DNA of 64,000 nucleotides. It comes from Vibrio penaeicida. GTDB taxonomy: Bacteria > Pseudomonadota > Gammaproteobacteria > Enterobacterales > Vibrionaceae. The DNA lies in NCBI RefSeq assembly GCF_019977755.1, contig NZ_AP025144.1:2542001-2606000 (forward strand), in the 5' to 3' direction. Shown piece by piece: positions 1-8,757 of this stretch (position 1 is the first letter of the stretch; the number at the start of each line of letters is the position of its first letter). The notes under the pieces are model-generated. The model worked only from the letters and a program-made list of their open reading frames with translations. It did not search any database and was not told the DNA's origin. A program made the translations under genes and the position numbers.

Positions 1-683
1 TATTGTGGGGGTATAGATCAAGTGTCGTCCAATTTCTTGTAATTACTAAATGGAATTCAACTATTTTGTTAATAGGTGCCACCTATCTCACTAATAATAC
101 GTTTCAGTTCAGGATAAATCGTGATGACACGCTCAGAAATACTCCACTTTAAGGCCAGTAACATTGCTTCCATATCAATATCTTTATTAAGGGTATTTCG
201 CATCCTTTAACGCATGTATCCCAAGGCTTAGAAGCAATAAGTCACTTAATAAACATTCACTTAAAAAAAATCGAGTTAACTCATTAAAATCTATTACACT
301 TTTTAATAGCGCTAATAAAGATTAACAATATGACTGAATGGCAGAAAATTTGAACTTTGTTCCAGCTTTCTCTCGCCTCGCTAATGAAATCAATATTGTG
401 GTCGAAAAGAGTTCCTCTAAGCCTTAGTGATAATTAAGTTACTAATTTATCACTTGAGCGCAAGCGAACAATACCGATATGCACATTGGTGCGTTATCTT
501 TATGTTTTTTATGGTAAAGCCCAACATAGGTGTATCACTATTGAAGATCCGACCAAAAAAACAAAGGTGTGAGAACTTTTTGGTTAGCCTAGAACATATA
601 ACAAGCTAGCATAATGACAAGTCAACGTAACTTCCTGAAATAGCAGGAAGTGATGTTAGGGATTATCCACGGACAAGAGGTCT
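1..683. other. Left-edge intergenic region
   Basis: No convincing gene is present. The DNA is AT-rich. A 44-codon reading frame on the minus strand (203 down to 69), with an AAAGG just before its ATG, encodes a peptide containing WSISERVITIYPELKRI; it could be a small protein or the tail of a decayed gene, but I do not recognise it. A plus-strand frame at 427-609 has no ribosome binding site and looks fortuitous. The last ~80 bases should hold the promoter and leader of the GGDEF/EAL gene. Confidence 0.5.
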
Positions 684-2684
684 ATGCGAAAAGAATTTGT
701 ATCCATAGCCAGTAAAGTTGCTACTCAAGTTAAGAAGCCTCTTCTTTGGCTTACGTTGGCAGCATTGCTTATGCTTTCTGCTACCAGCTACTACTTATCG
801 TTAACTGAGATGAAAAAAAATGCGTACTCGCGTGTTAATTCAGTTGAGCGTTCTACTGCTTCTGCTATTTACAACTTCGATTTTGAACAACTTTCCGCTA
901 TCACCGCTACTTTCGATAACGACCATCTTTTCCTGCATTTTTCTATTTGGTCTGAAGGTGAAATGCTGGCTCAAACTCGTGAGCTAGGCGTCCCAACAAA
1001 AGAGTTAATATGGAATGAATGGGAACACAAATTTCCATTAAGCTACGTCAATACCTATGGCGAGGAGATGAGCGTGGGTCATATAGAGGCTTACGTAAAC
1101 CCAGAGTATCTGCTGAACTTCTTTGCGCTGTCCATATCGATCTTCCTTGCTTCACTCCTTCTTATATCTCTGTTGATACTGATTATAGTTAGGCGCTCAT
1201 TCCATAAAACAGTCGCACATCGACTGAAACACCTCTCTTCTCAATTTAATCTTCAGAGAGAGCAAAACGAATATGAGCACTTAACAAAAATTGAAGACTA
1301 CCCCCAAAAAGAACGAGATGAGATTTCCGATCTTGTGGATGCTTATAATCTTTCCTCGTTACATGCGGCCCGATACATCGAAGCTATAAACAAAAACAAC
1401 GAGTTATTAACGACTTTGGCACAAAAAGATCCGTTAACGGGTAACCTTAACCGTCAAGCATTTCTAGAAAATATGAATAAGACGTTAGAAAAGCTCGGTA
1501 CCTACGGAACCCTCGTCAGGATCAATATCCTCAACTTTTCCTCGATAAACCTAAAGTACGGGCAACAGCACGGTGATGACATTCTAAAGAGAACCAGCCT
1601 TGCTCTTACTCAACACAGCCCAGCAAACGCATCGGTATGCCGATTGGGTGGCGATGACTTCTTTCTATTCTTGCCTGCTTGTGAGCTTTCGGATAGCAAG
1701 TCAATCTTCTCAAACATACAAGATAGCCTCACCCCTTTAGACGTTAACATTAACATCGGTATATCTAGGCACCCCGAAGACGCATCAGAAGCAGAGCTCC
1801 TCATACATTGTGCGGAAATTGCTCTGCTCGAAGCGACAGAGCTTAAGCTGGATTATTGTGAATACCATGAGGAATTCGAAAGTGCTCTTAAGCACACGAT
1901 ATACATTGATTCTTTTATCGAAGAGCTTATTGCCACCCAAAAATTCCACATGCATTACCAGCCTCAGATGCACCTTACAACATTTGATATCTTTGGTGCT
2001 GAATCGCTGCTCCGACTTGAAGAAAACGATCGCTCTTCTCCGTGGGAAGTTATCACACGAGCAGAAAAAACAGGCACTATGCATGCGCTTACGTTAGCGA
2101 TAATCGAAAAAGTCTTTAAAGATTGGCAGCAATCTATTCATACTTGCCCAAACAGTTTTACGCTTTCTATTAATATATCTCCTCTTTCTTTAAGCAAGGC
2201 TCACTTTTCTCAAAAATTGCTGTCTTTGGCGAGCCGCTATAACTTCCCACTGAACAAACTTGTTTTGGAATTAACCGAACTAGCAAAAGTTCAGCAGCAA
2301 AAAGAGGTGAATGACAACCTTCAACACCTTAGAGCAAGTGGCGTAAGATTTTCTTTGGATGATTTTGGTACGGGTTTTTCTTCGTTGGAATACCTACTCA
2401 GCTACGGTTTTGATGAAATAAAAATTGACCGAAAATTTGTTATGGATTTAGACAAGAGAGAAGAATCGATTCAAATCATTAAAGTCATCAATTTCTTGTG
2501 CCAAACATTAGGTATGCAGGCTATTGCTGAAGGTATTGAAACAGAAGAAGAAGAACGGACATTACAACGCCTTGGGGTGACAATTGGACAAGGCTTTCGC
2601 TACTCCAGAGCGCTCCCAATCAGTCAATTAATGGACTACGTATCACAACGCAAAAACATGGAGCTAAAACGGTCGCTAAATTAA
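684..2684 (+). CDS. Membrane GGDEF/EAL domain protein, probable c-di-GMP phosphodiesterase
   Basis: This 666-residue protein has a transmembrane helix near residues 18-40, a short periplasmic part, a second helix near 148-172, then a GGDEF domain (about 245-400) and an EAL domain (about 415-655). The GGDEF signature reads GGDDF, with the catalytic Glu changed to Asp, so cyclase activity is doubtful. The EAL signature reads ESL, but the other residues needed for c-di-GMP hydrolysis look present: NIS, ELTE, DDFGTG, the Lys of KID, AEGIE and the Gln of GQGF. My inference is a phosphodiesterase with a non-catalytic or regulatory GGDEF domain, sensing something at the membrane or in the periplasm. 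It appears monocistronic. The family is certain; the direction of activity is inferred. Confidence 0.9.
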   Translation: MRKEFVSIASKVATQVKKPLLWLTLAALLMLSATSYYLSLTEMKKNAYSRVNSVERSTASAIYNFDFEQLSAITATFDNDHLFLHFSIWSEGEMLAQTRELGVPTKELIWNEWEHKFPLSYVNTYGEEMSVGHIEAYVNPEYLLNFFALSISIFLASLLLISLLILIIVRRSFHKTVAHRLKHLSSQFNLQREQNEYEHLTKIEDYPQKERDEISDLVDAYNLSSLHAARYIEAINKNNELLTTLAQKDPLTGNLNRQAFLENMNKTLEKLGTYGTLVRINILNFSSINLKYGQQHGDDILKRTSLALTQHSPANASVCRLGGDDFFLFLPACELSDSKSIFSNIQDSLTPLDVNINIGISRHPEDASEAELLIHCAEIALLEATELKLDYCEYHEEFESALKHTIYIDSFIEELIATQKFHMHYQPQMHLTTFDIFGAESLLRLEENDRSSPWEVITRAEKTGTMHALTLAIIEKVFKDWQQSIHTCPNSFTLSINISPLSLSKAHFSQKLLSLASRYNFPLNKLVLELTELAKVQQQKEVNDNLQHLRASGVRFSLDDFGTGFSSLEYLLSYGFDEIKIDRKFVMDLDKREESIQIIKVINFLCQTLGMQAIAEGIETEEEERTLQRLGVTIGQGFRYSRALPISQLMDYVSQRKNMELKRSLN

Positions 2685-2917
2685 TGAGAAAGTCATTAAA
2701 GCGAAGACGGTGTCTGCCGATAAACCTGAAAGTGTTGATAAAATTGTTCCCAATAGCGATGCATGGCGACCCATATAGTAAATTTCTGCATTTCCTCAGT
2801 ATTAACTATAATGTCAGTGTATTACTGGGCTTCACCAAGTCTTAACCCAAGGAATTGTTGCTAGCATTGCCTTCTGATGTCGCTAGGCACATTTTTTAGC
2901 AATCTTTTGGAATCTAG

Positions 2918-2940
2918 CACCTTGAGGTTACTTGGGTATA
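2918..2940 (+). repeat. Vibrio-type short intergenic repeat, copy 1
   Basis: The sequence runs CACCTTGAGGT followed by TACTTGGGTATA. Related copies lie at 8628-8676, 36712-36735 and 47805-47839, always between genes. It sits in the ~310-base gap between the GGDEF/EAL gene and cheV, about 55 bases before the cheV start. Nothing else was recognised in that gap. Confidence 0.6.
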
Positions 2941-2995
2941 TACTAAAATAAACATCAATAACTGCCTGTCAGTCATAACTTGAAATGTGGTATCT

Positions 2996-3973
2996 ATGAG
3001 TAACAACCTTAACAGTACGGTTTTAACCGAAAGTGGTACAAATGAGCTTGAAATTATAGAATTTCATCTACAAAAACAACTTCCAGACGGTACGACTAAA
3101 ACCTGCTATTACGGTATTAACGTTGCGAAAGTTCGCGAGGTAATTCAGGTTCCAGAGACAACGGACTACCCTAATGCTCAACCTCATATGGTTGGTGTGT
3201 TCTCTTCTCGAGAAAAACTAACACCGTTGGTTGATCTAGCAGGATGGTTAGGCGTACCAACTAAATCCGATCTCGAGCGCAAGTTTGTCATTGTTACGGA
3301 TTTTAACCGAATGACTAACGGATTTCTGATCGACAGTATTAGCCGAATTCACCGAATTTCTTGGGAAGATGTTGAGTCACCAAGTCAATTCTTAGAAGCG
3401 GGCGAAAATGATTGTGTTGTTGCCGTTGTTCGACAAGAAGGCAACTTGATCATGATTTTGGATTTCGAGAAAATCATCGCTGACATCAACCCAGAACTGA
3501 GTATGGAAAAATACGATGTCACTATAGATAAGAATGTAGATCTAAACCAGAGAATGGTAACCAAGCGTCAAGCTCGTACAGTTATGGTTGTTGATGATTC
3601 AGCGTTTATCCGTAGCCTTATTGAAAATACACTTCGGTCGGCTGGGTACAATATAATTACCTGTAAGGACGGAGGGGAAGCGCTCGATAAACTAACAGAG
3701 TTCGAAGCGTTATCTAAGAAAGAAGACGTACCCGTTAGCGAATTCGTTGATGCCGTTGTTACCGACGTAGAAATGCCTCGCATGGATGGTATGCACCTGC
3801 TTAAAAGGCTACGAGACAATGAAACATACAGCGCAATGCCAATTGTTATGTTTTCCTCTTTAATGAGTGATGACAACCGTGAGAAAGCATTACAACTAGG
3901 TGCGAACGACACGATAACTAAACCTGAAATTGGCCGTATGATCACAATGATGGACCAATACATCTTCGTATAA
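2996..3973 (+). CDS. cheV: Chemotaxis coupling protein CheV (CheW-receiver fusion)
   Basis: About 325 residues. The N-terminal part (roughly 20-165) is a CheW-like domain that couples receptors to CheA, with features such as VREVIQVP, GVFSSREKLTPLVDL and IMILDFEKI. The C-terminal part (about 195-325) is a receiver domain with acidic residues in VVDDS, the phosphoacceptor Asp in VVTDVEMPRMDG and the conserved Lys of TKPE. I chose the ATG at 2996; an in-frame GTG at 2987 adds three residues and cannot be excluded. The gene stands alone and ends in a strong terminator. A convergent chemoreceptor gene lies just downstream, so the two could work together, but they are not co-transcribed. Confidence 0.92.
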   Translation: MSNNLNSTVLTESGTNELEIIEFHLQKQLPDGTTKTCYYGINVAKVREVIQVPETTDYPNAQPHMVGVFSSREKLTPLVDLAGWLGVPTKSDLERKFVIVTDFNRMTNGFLIDSISRIHRISWEDVESPSQFLEAGENDCVVAVVRQEGNLIMILDFEKIIADINPELSMEKYDVTIDKNVDLNQRMVTKRQARTVMVVDDSAFIRSLIENTLRSAGYNIITCKDGGEALDKLTEFEALSKKEDVPVSEFVDAVVTDVEMPRMDGMHLLKRLRDNETYSAMPIVMFSSLMSDDNREKALQLGANDTITKPEIGRMITMMDQYIFV

Positions 3974-3995
3974 CGACCATTTCATCGATTGACTA

Positions 3996-4022
3996 AAGCT
4001 GCTTATCAAGCAGCTTTTTTTA
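3996..4022 (+). terminator. Rho-independent terminator of cheV
   Basis: A perfect stem AAGCTGCTT/AAGCAGCTT with a three-base loop is followed by a run of seven T, 23 bases after the cheV stop codon. Confidence 0.9.
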
Positions 4023-4078
4023 TTCGTACTAGAACCTATCCTTTCACAATAGCTGACCCGTTAAGCCTCTAAAACGTC

Positions 4079-4112
4079 AAAAAGCCCTGAGTGATATCAC
4101 TCAGGGCTTTAC
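4079..4112 (-). terminator. Terminator of the chemoreceptor gene
   Basis: A perfect 30-base palindrome (4081-4110) with arms AAAGCCCTGAGTGAT and its complement. Read on the minus strand it is followed by a T run, about 50 bases past the chemoreceptor stop codon. It may also work weakly in the other direction as a backup for cheV. Confidence 0.85.
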
Positions 4113-4162
4113 TTCTTAACTTGGAGTCTCTCTTCGAGAAAATACTTAAGAGACTAGTAAGC

Positions 4163-5806
4163 CTATACTTTAAAACGCCCCACAAGGTTATCTAAGCGTT
4201 CGCATTGAATAGCCAAGTTCTTAGAAGAATCATTAGCGTCTTCCACTACATGGACGATCTGCTGGCTGTTATCGGCAATTCGCTGAATATTGCTGTTTAC
4301 GTCTTCACTGACTGTCGTTTGTTCAAATGCTGCTGTTGCGATTTGAGAGTTCATTTCATTGATAATTGAAATAGAACGACTGATTTCATTCAGAGAATTT
4401 GAAGCTGTATTCGCCTTCTCAATGGTACGCTCACCACCTTGTTGGCTAGACTCCATCGCCGTTACTGCTTCTTTTGCACCTGCCTGCAATTTCTCGATCA
4501 TAACCTGGATCTCACCAGTACTATCTTGAGTTTTGCTCGCCAATGCACGAACTTCATCTGCAACAACTGCGAAGCCTCGCCCTTGTTCACCCGCTCGCGC
4601 CGCTTCAATCGCAGCATTGAGCGCCAGTAAGTTTGTCTGCTCTGCAATACCACGAATCACATCCAGAATAGAAGCGATGTTAGACACGTCTGAATCAAGC
4701 GTATGTATGACCGTACCTGCATGTTCAAGTTCGTCTGCCAGCCCTTTAATAGATGTGACAGTTTGCGTTAAGACATTAGCTGCTTGCTGCACCTCTGAAT
4801 GCCCAGCTTCACTCGCACTCGCCGCTTCTTGAGCATTTTGGCTTACACTTTCGCTGGTGGCTCGCATTTCATTGATTGCCGCTGCAACCATCTCACTTTC
4901 TTGTTGCTGGGAAGTTACTCCCGTCACCACATTTCCAGTGATTTGATTAAATTGATTCATCTCGTTGCGCACGTGATGAGTGGCATCAACAACTTCACCA
5001 ATTGTGGACTGCAAAGATTGTACAAACGTATTGAAATTTCGACCAAGTTCGCCTATTTCATCCGAAGACTCTACTTCCACACGTTTTGTTAAATCACCTT
5101 CGCCTGATGCAATTTCCGCCATGTTTTCATTGAGTCGACGAATCGGTGCAATAATCCACCCTGATAGCAGCCAAGTTAAGAAAGCACCAATTAGAATCGC
5201 TAATCCACTGCCCACTTCAAGCGCCAACTCGGAACTTCTTGCAGCTTCATTGGCTTCTGTTCGAAGGTTTGCCTGCACATTTTCAATCGCTTTACGAACT
5301 GATTTAAGCTCCTTTCGCATAATCGCAAAATCACTCATTAGACCCGCTTGGTTTTGGCTAAACAGTACTTGAGCCTGCTGTGGGTCAGCGAACATAGTCT
5401 CGTATTTATCAATCCATCTCTCTGTTGCTTTGATGAGCTGATCAATGCTTGCTTTCGAGCTCGATGGCAATACTTCTCCATCTAACAAGCTATAGAGGCT
5501 TTTCAAACGAGGTAGCGCTTTATAGGCGTTATCTTCGAATTCAAACTTTTGCTTTTTAATTTCTTCCTGATCACCGTTTGCTAGCATCAACCCCTGCGCC
5601 GCCGAGATCACTTGGTAGAGATCCCGATAGGCATCTTCGAGTTTTTCCAATACCGGTTGAATATCGTTATTCAAGGTATTATTTGCTCGGTTTTGCGCAC
5701 CAAACAATTGGACGTTGTATAACGTGATTGAGGAGAATAAAAGAATCATTACCGTAACAGGTAACGCCATTTTCATTCTCAAAGAGAGGTTAGATAACCA
5801 ATTCAT
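4163..5806 (-). CDS. Methyl-accepting chemotaxis protein
   Basis: A 547-residue receptor with the standard layout. A transmembrane helix lies near residues 12-34, followed by a helical periplasmic ligand domain of about 160 residues (four-helix-bundle type by its heptad look). A second helix is near 198-218, followed by a HAMP domain ([12 protein letters not shown] to [10 protein letters not shown]) and a long signalling coiled coil with the conserved tip [19 protein letters not shown]. The ribosome binding site AGGTGAAGT precedes the ATG. There is no CheR-binding pentapeptide at the C terminus (it ends GRFKV). The ligand is unknown. A 16-base palindrome lies just upstream, and a PurR-like box about 200 bases upstream hints at a link with purines. 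Confidence 0.95.
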   Translation of the reverse strand: MNWLSNLSLRMKMALPVTVMILLFSSITLYNVQLFGAQNRANNTLNNDIQPVLEKLEDAYRDLYQVISAAQGLMLANGDQEEIKKQKFEFEDNAYKALPRLKSLYSLLDGEVLPSSSKASIDQLIKATERWIDKYETMFADPQQAQVLFSQNQAGLMSDFAIMRKELKSVRKAIENVQANLRTEANEAARSSELALEVGSGLAILIGAFLTWLLSGWIIAPIRRLNENMAEIASGEGDLTKRVEVESSDEIGELGRNFNTFVQSLQSTIGEVVDATHHVRNEMNQFNQITGNVVTGVTSQQQESEMVAAAINEMRATSESVSQNAQEAASASEAGHSEVQQAANVLTQTVTSIKGLADELEHAGTVIHTLDSDVSNIASILDVIRGIAEQTNLLALNAAIEAARAGEQGRGFAVVADEVRALASKTQDSTGEIQVMIEKLQAGAKEAVTAMESSQQGGERTIEKANTASNSLNEISRSISIINEMNSQIATAAFEQTTVSEDVNSNIQRIADNSQQIVHVVEDANDSSKNLAIQCERLDNLVGRFKV

Positions 5807-5820
5807 ACTTCACCTATATA

Positions 5821-5836
5821 TAGAGTAAATACTCTA
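5821..5836. promoter_or_regulatory. 16-base palindrome before the chemoreceptor start
   Basis: TAGAGTA and TACTCTA flank a central AA, giving a perfect inverted repeat 15 bases upstream of the chemoreceptor ATG. It could be an operator or a small leader hairpin beside the ribosome binding site. No known regulator is assigned. Confidence 0.35.
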
Positions 5837-6003
5837 AAAATTAATATCACATACCCGCACAGAAACCTGTTAAACGGAGGTAACGAAATTCTATATAAGC
5901 GTGACGCTTACCGACGTCACCAGAGTCAAATTAACACCTCAAAACTATGATTAAATTGAGTTACTTTTGACCCGTATCATCTTCCCCTTTTACCGTAGAA
6001 AAG

Positions 6004-6019
6004 CAGCCAAACGTTTGCT
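6004..6019. promoter_or_regulatory. PurR-like box upstream of the chemoreceptor gene
   Basis: AGCCAAACGTTTGCTT contains the perfect core CAAACGTTTG and differs from the PurR consensus ANGCAAACGTTTNCNT mainly at one position. It lies in the 336-base gap between the histidine kinase stop and the chemoreceptor start, about 200 bases before the latter. No other feature besides the 5821-5836 palindrome was seen in this gap. A related box lies upstream of gsk. Confidence 0.4.
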
Positions 6020-6142
6020 TTACATTCATAACAAACATTTATATAACAATGAGTTAAAGACCGACTTTCGCTCTTTCCGTATGGGTGTACTAAATACCAC
6101 TTATTTTAATTTTAAACAACATTTTTTGTATGGGGATTAGAA

Positions 6143-7417
6143 TTAACTAATGTAGATTCTAACCCTCAAACCTGGACAATTATCTTTAAACAAGAGCTGC
6201 GCATGATGCTGTCGGACAACGGCATCAACCAGCGCTAGGCCTATTCCATTTCCAATTTCACTGCGGCTCTTATCTGCTCTAAATAAAGGTTCGCAAACGT
6301 GAGGCTTATCGGTATCAGCAATTCCTATTCCCGAATCACTGACAACAACACCTAAACTGTCAACAATCACCTCGATCCGACCATACTCAGGTGTGTACTT
6401 CACCGCATTCTCTACCAAGTTAAACAATGCTCGGAACATCAGAGAGCGATCACCAATAAGCTGGCATTGACCATCTTGCCTCAGGGTCATTATTTGCTGT
6501 TTTTGTTCAGCGAGCGGTATCAAAAACTCTGTCACATCATGGGCAATTTTGCTCAAGTCTACGACGTCGTCACTGATGACCATTTGCCCACTGTTTAAGC
6601 GTGCAATCTCCAACATACTGTTAAAAAGGGCGAGCAACATATCCAATTCGTCTTGGCAAGCCATTAACTTATGAAGTTCTGGTTCTGCCAAACTTTTAGA
6701 GTTGGAAAGCTCTTCGAGTCTCAATTTTAAGCGAGCCATTGGCGTTCGCATATCGTGTGCCATACCAATTGAGAGAGTTTTGAGAGTCTCTTCATTCTTT
6801 TCCATCTGCTCTATCATAAAATTGAGATGTATTGCCAAAATATCGAATTCGTCATCACTGGTCGAAACGGGCAATTTCACCTTTTTTTCACCACAAAGAA
6901 AGCGATTCATCGCATGATTGACCCTATGCAACTTGCGTAGTATCACAATGGCGAATGTTGCTGCACCGATAAACATCAATGTAACGGGTATCAAAACACC
7001 GGAAACAATCATCGGAACCACTTGAGATCGGTACGATTGCAACAGCTCGGGTTTGATACCTATTTCTAGCGTACGACCATCAAAAAGAATGACTTGGTTA
7101 TGGCTTACTTTCTTTCGCACAACAGGGTATGAGGGTGGAATGGAAATACGGTTAATGTGATAGACGAAAGGGCTCTCTGATTCACGCTTTCTAAGGATCA
7201 ATCTTTCGACTTCGCCAACACCTCGGAGATTGGCTTCGTCAAACTCCTGAATTTCATCTCGAAGTTGCTTGGTTAGTTGCTGCCGGTGAAATGACTCTGA
7301 ATGAACAAAGACCTGATGAACAAATAAGGAATAGAGCAGAGCAATGGATATAACGAGCAGGAGCAAAATTTTAAAAACGGAGGAACGCGTAAGATCATGA
7401 TCAACAGCGAAGGACAT
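6143..7417 (-). CDS. Two-component sensor histidine kinase
   Basis: A 424-residue membrane kinase. The order is an N-terminal helix (about residues 12-34), a ~100-residue periplasmic sensor region, a second helix near 140-165, HAMP, a HisKA domain with the phosphoacceptor His in GMAHDMRTPMARL, and a HATPase domain with NLVENAVKYTP, DSGIGI and GIGLALV. I take the ATG at 7417. It overlaps the end of the response regulator gene by 17 bases, which fits translational coupling; a longer frame starting at 7498 would overlap by ~100 bases and begin with non-membrane sequence. It should phosphorylate the upstream regulator. The signal is unknown; the sensor region shows no recognisable domain. Confidence 0.92.
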   Translation of the reverse strand: MSFAVDHDLTRSSVFKILLLLVISIALLYSLFVHQVFVHSESFHRQQLTKQLRDEIQEFDEANLRGVGEVERLILRKRESESPFVYHINRISIPPSYPVVRKKVSHNQVILFDGRTLEIGIKPELLQSYRSQVVPMIVSGVLIPVTLMFIGAATFAIVILRKLHRVNHAMNRFLCGEKKVKLPVSTSDDEFDILAIHLNFMIEQMEKNEETLKTLSIGMAHDMRTPMARLKLRLEELSNSKSLAEPELHKLMACQDELDMLLALFNSMLEIARLNSGQMVISDDVVDLSKIAHDVTEFLIPLAEQKQQIMTLRQDGQCQLIGDRSLMFRALFNLVENAVKYTPEYGRIEVIVDSLGVVVSDSGIGIADTDKPHVCEPLFRADKSRSEIGNGIGLALVDAVVRQHHAQLLFKDNCPGLRVRIYIS

Positions 7418-8075
7418 AACCTGCTCCCCTAACGGTATGGAGTAGATTCGTTCCGCCAACTTCGTCCAGTTTTTTACGAAGATTGGCAATGTGCACATCG
7501 ATTACGTTAGTTCTAGGATCAAAATGATAATGCCATATCGCCTCAAACAAACGCATTCTAGAAATGACCTGTTCTTCGTTTTCCATGAAATACTGAAGTA
7601 GCTGAAACTCTTTAGGTTGCAAATGCAGCTCGTTATCGAGAAAAGTGACCCGATGCGCTTTCAAGTCCAATTTAAGACCTTCGTATTCCAAATAGCTAAG
7701 AACTTGAGTTACGGGTTTATGGCGACGTACAATGATATCTGTACGAGCAATCAACTCTGCGAGGGCAAAAGGTTTCGTTAGGTAATCATCACTGCCTGCT
7801 TGCAAACCACTGACTCTGTCTTCAACACTGTCCATTGCACTTAAAATTAAGACAGGTACATTGACTTCGGTTGCTCTTATCGCCGCAAGAACCTTCATCC
7901 CATCCAATGCAGGTAACATCCGATCGAGAATAATCATTTGATATTCGCAGCTGACAGCCATCATTAAACCTTCTTGGCCATCTCCTGCTTCATCCACGAT
8001 ATAACCATGCTCACGCAGCCCTTGAGAAACAAATTCCCTTGTTGTTGCGTCATCCTCAATCACTAGAATTTTCAT
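7401..8075 (-). CDS. OmpR/PhoB-family response regulator
   Basis: A 224-residue protein. The receiver domain (1-115) has the acidic pair in IEDD, the phosphoacceptor Asp in ILDRMLP and Lys in TKPF. A winged-helix DNA-binding domain follows (about 128-222; ending RTNVIDVHIANLRKKLD and TVRGAGYVL). The C-terminal sequence resembles the CusR/CopR branch, but no metal-resistance gene is nearby, so I assign no regulon. It is the first gene of a two-gene operon with the kinase. The 236 bases between it and rof should contain its promoter. Confidence 0.93.
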   Translation of the reverse strand: MKILVIEDDATTREFVSQGLREHGYIVDEAGDGQEGLMMAVSCEYQMIILDRMLPALDGMKVLAAIRATEVNVPVLILSAMDSVEDRVSGLQAGSDDYLTKPFALAELIARTDIIVRRHKPVTQVLSYLEYEGLKLDLKAHRVTFLDNELHLQPKEFQLLQYFMENEEQVISRMRLFEAIWHYHFDPRTNVIDVHIANLRKKLDEVGGTNLLHTVRGAGYVLRC

Positions 8076-8311
8076 GTATTTAGCCTCTAAATCTGACGTG
8101 TGAATAGTATCAGACAGAGATTGGAAAAATCTTGTTGCATACCAAAGAATGCGGTTTATGTAGAAGAGCGAGAATTAAAATGAGACAGAAAACGTTGAGG
8201 GGCGGAGGCAACAATTCAAGCCTGAAAAAGCTAACTTGTTGAAATTTAATATCTAAACCTTTTCTATTACCTACCTAGCCAACGAGTAAGGGGATACCGC
8301 ATGAGAAATCA

Positions 8312-8623
8312 TTAAACATCATTAATGTGAATAGTTGTGAAGTGTGGGTTAGGCGTTATTGCGCTCATAGTATGTATATCATCTAGTCGTACAGCGGTTT
8401 CCTTGGCGTCCGTCTCATCTACAACCCAGTGTGTGAGAATCAAATACTCAACGCGATCAGCACCTATTTTTGTATTGTGAGCGACGCCTTCTATTTGCTC
8501 GCCAGACAACATAGCTAAACTCACTTTCAATTTGAATAGGCATGCCAGCTCAATGAAGTCGTATTTATCGCAACTGATCATAATCGGGTCCACTCCTTGT
8601 CGCGTTTCGGTTGAATTAATCAT
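8312..8623 (-). CDS. rof: Rho-binding antiterminator (Rof family)
   Basis: A small acidic protein of about 103 residues. It has the Rof pattern: CDKYDFIELACLFKLKVSL at the front (E. coli Rof has CDDYDNLELACQHHLMLTL), then GEQIEGVA, the VEYLIL strand and a C-terminal RLDDIHTM. Rof binds Rho and inhibits transcription termination. The start is uncertain: ATG at 8623 is preferred, ATG at 8581 is possible, and a TTG at 8662 would lie inside repeat DNA. It is monocistronic, downstream of the gsk terminator. Confidence 0.8.
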   Translation of the reverse strand: MINSTETRQGVDPIMISCDKYDFIELACLFKLKVSLAMLSGEQIEGVAHNTKIGADRVEYLILTHWVVDETDAKETAVRLDDIHTMSAITPNPHFTTIHINDV

Positions 8624-8627
8624 GACA

Positions 8628-8676
8628 CCATACTCAAAGTACCTCAAGGTACCTATACTCAAACCACCTCAAGGTG
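8628..8676 (-). repeat. Two tandem copies of the Vibrio-type intergenic repeat
   Basis: Read on the minus strand, CACCTTGAGGTGG-TTTGAGTATA is followed directly by ACCTTGAGGTACTTTGAGTATGG. Both resemble the element at 2918. The pair ends five bases before the chosen rof start, so it forms the rof leader and ribosome-binding region. Confidence 0.6.
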
Positions 8677-8696
8677 ATAGGTTCTGCGAGAACAAA

Positions 8697-8726
8697 ACAA
8701 AAAAACCGCCCAAATAGGCGGTTTTC
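8697..8726 (-). terminator. Terminator of gsk
   Basis: The stem ACCGCC/GGCGGT with loop CAAATA is flanked by A runs on the left, giving a long U tail for minus-strand transcripts. It lies about 32 bases after the gsk stop. Confidence 0.88.
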
Positions 8727-8757
8727 AAAGTATTGAATTCAAAGTATTAAAACAAAA

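Noticed and set aside
427..609. 60-codon plus-strand frame in the left-edge gap
   Set aside because: No ribosome binding site and no recognisable sequence; it lies in AT-rich intergenic DNA.
7401..7498. Longer start for the histidine kinase at 7498
   Set aside because: It would overlap the response regulator by ~100 bases and add residues before the membrane helix; ATG 7417 fits better.
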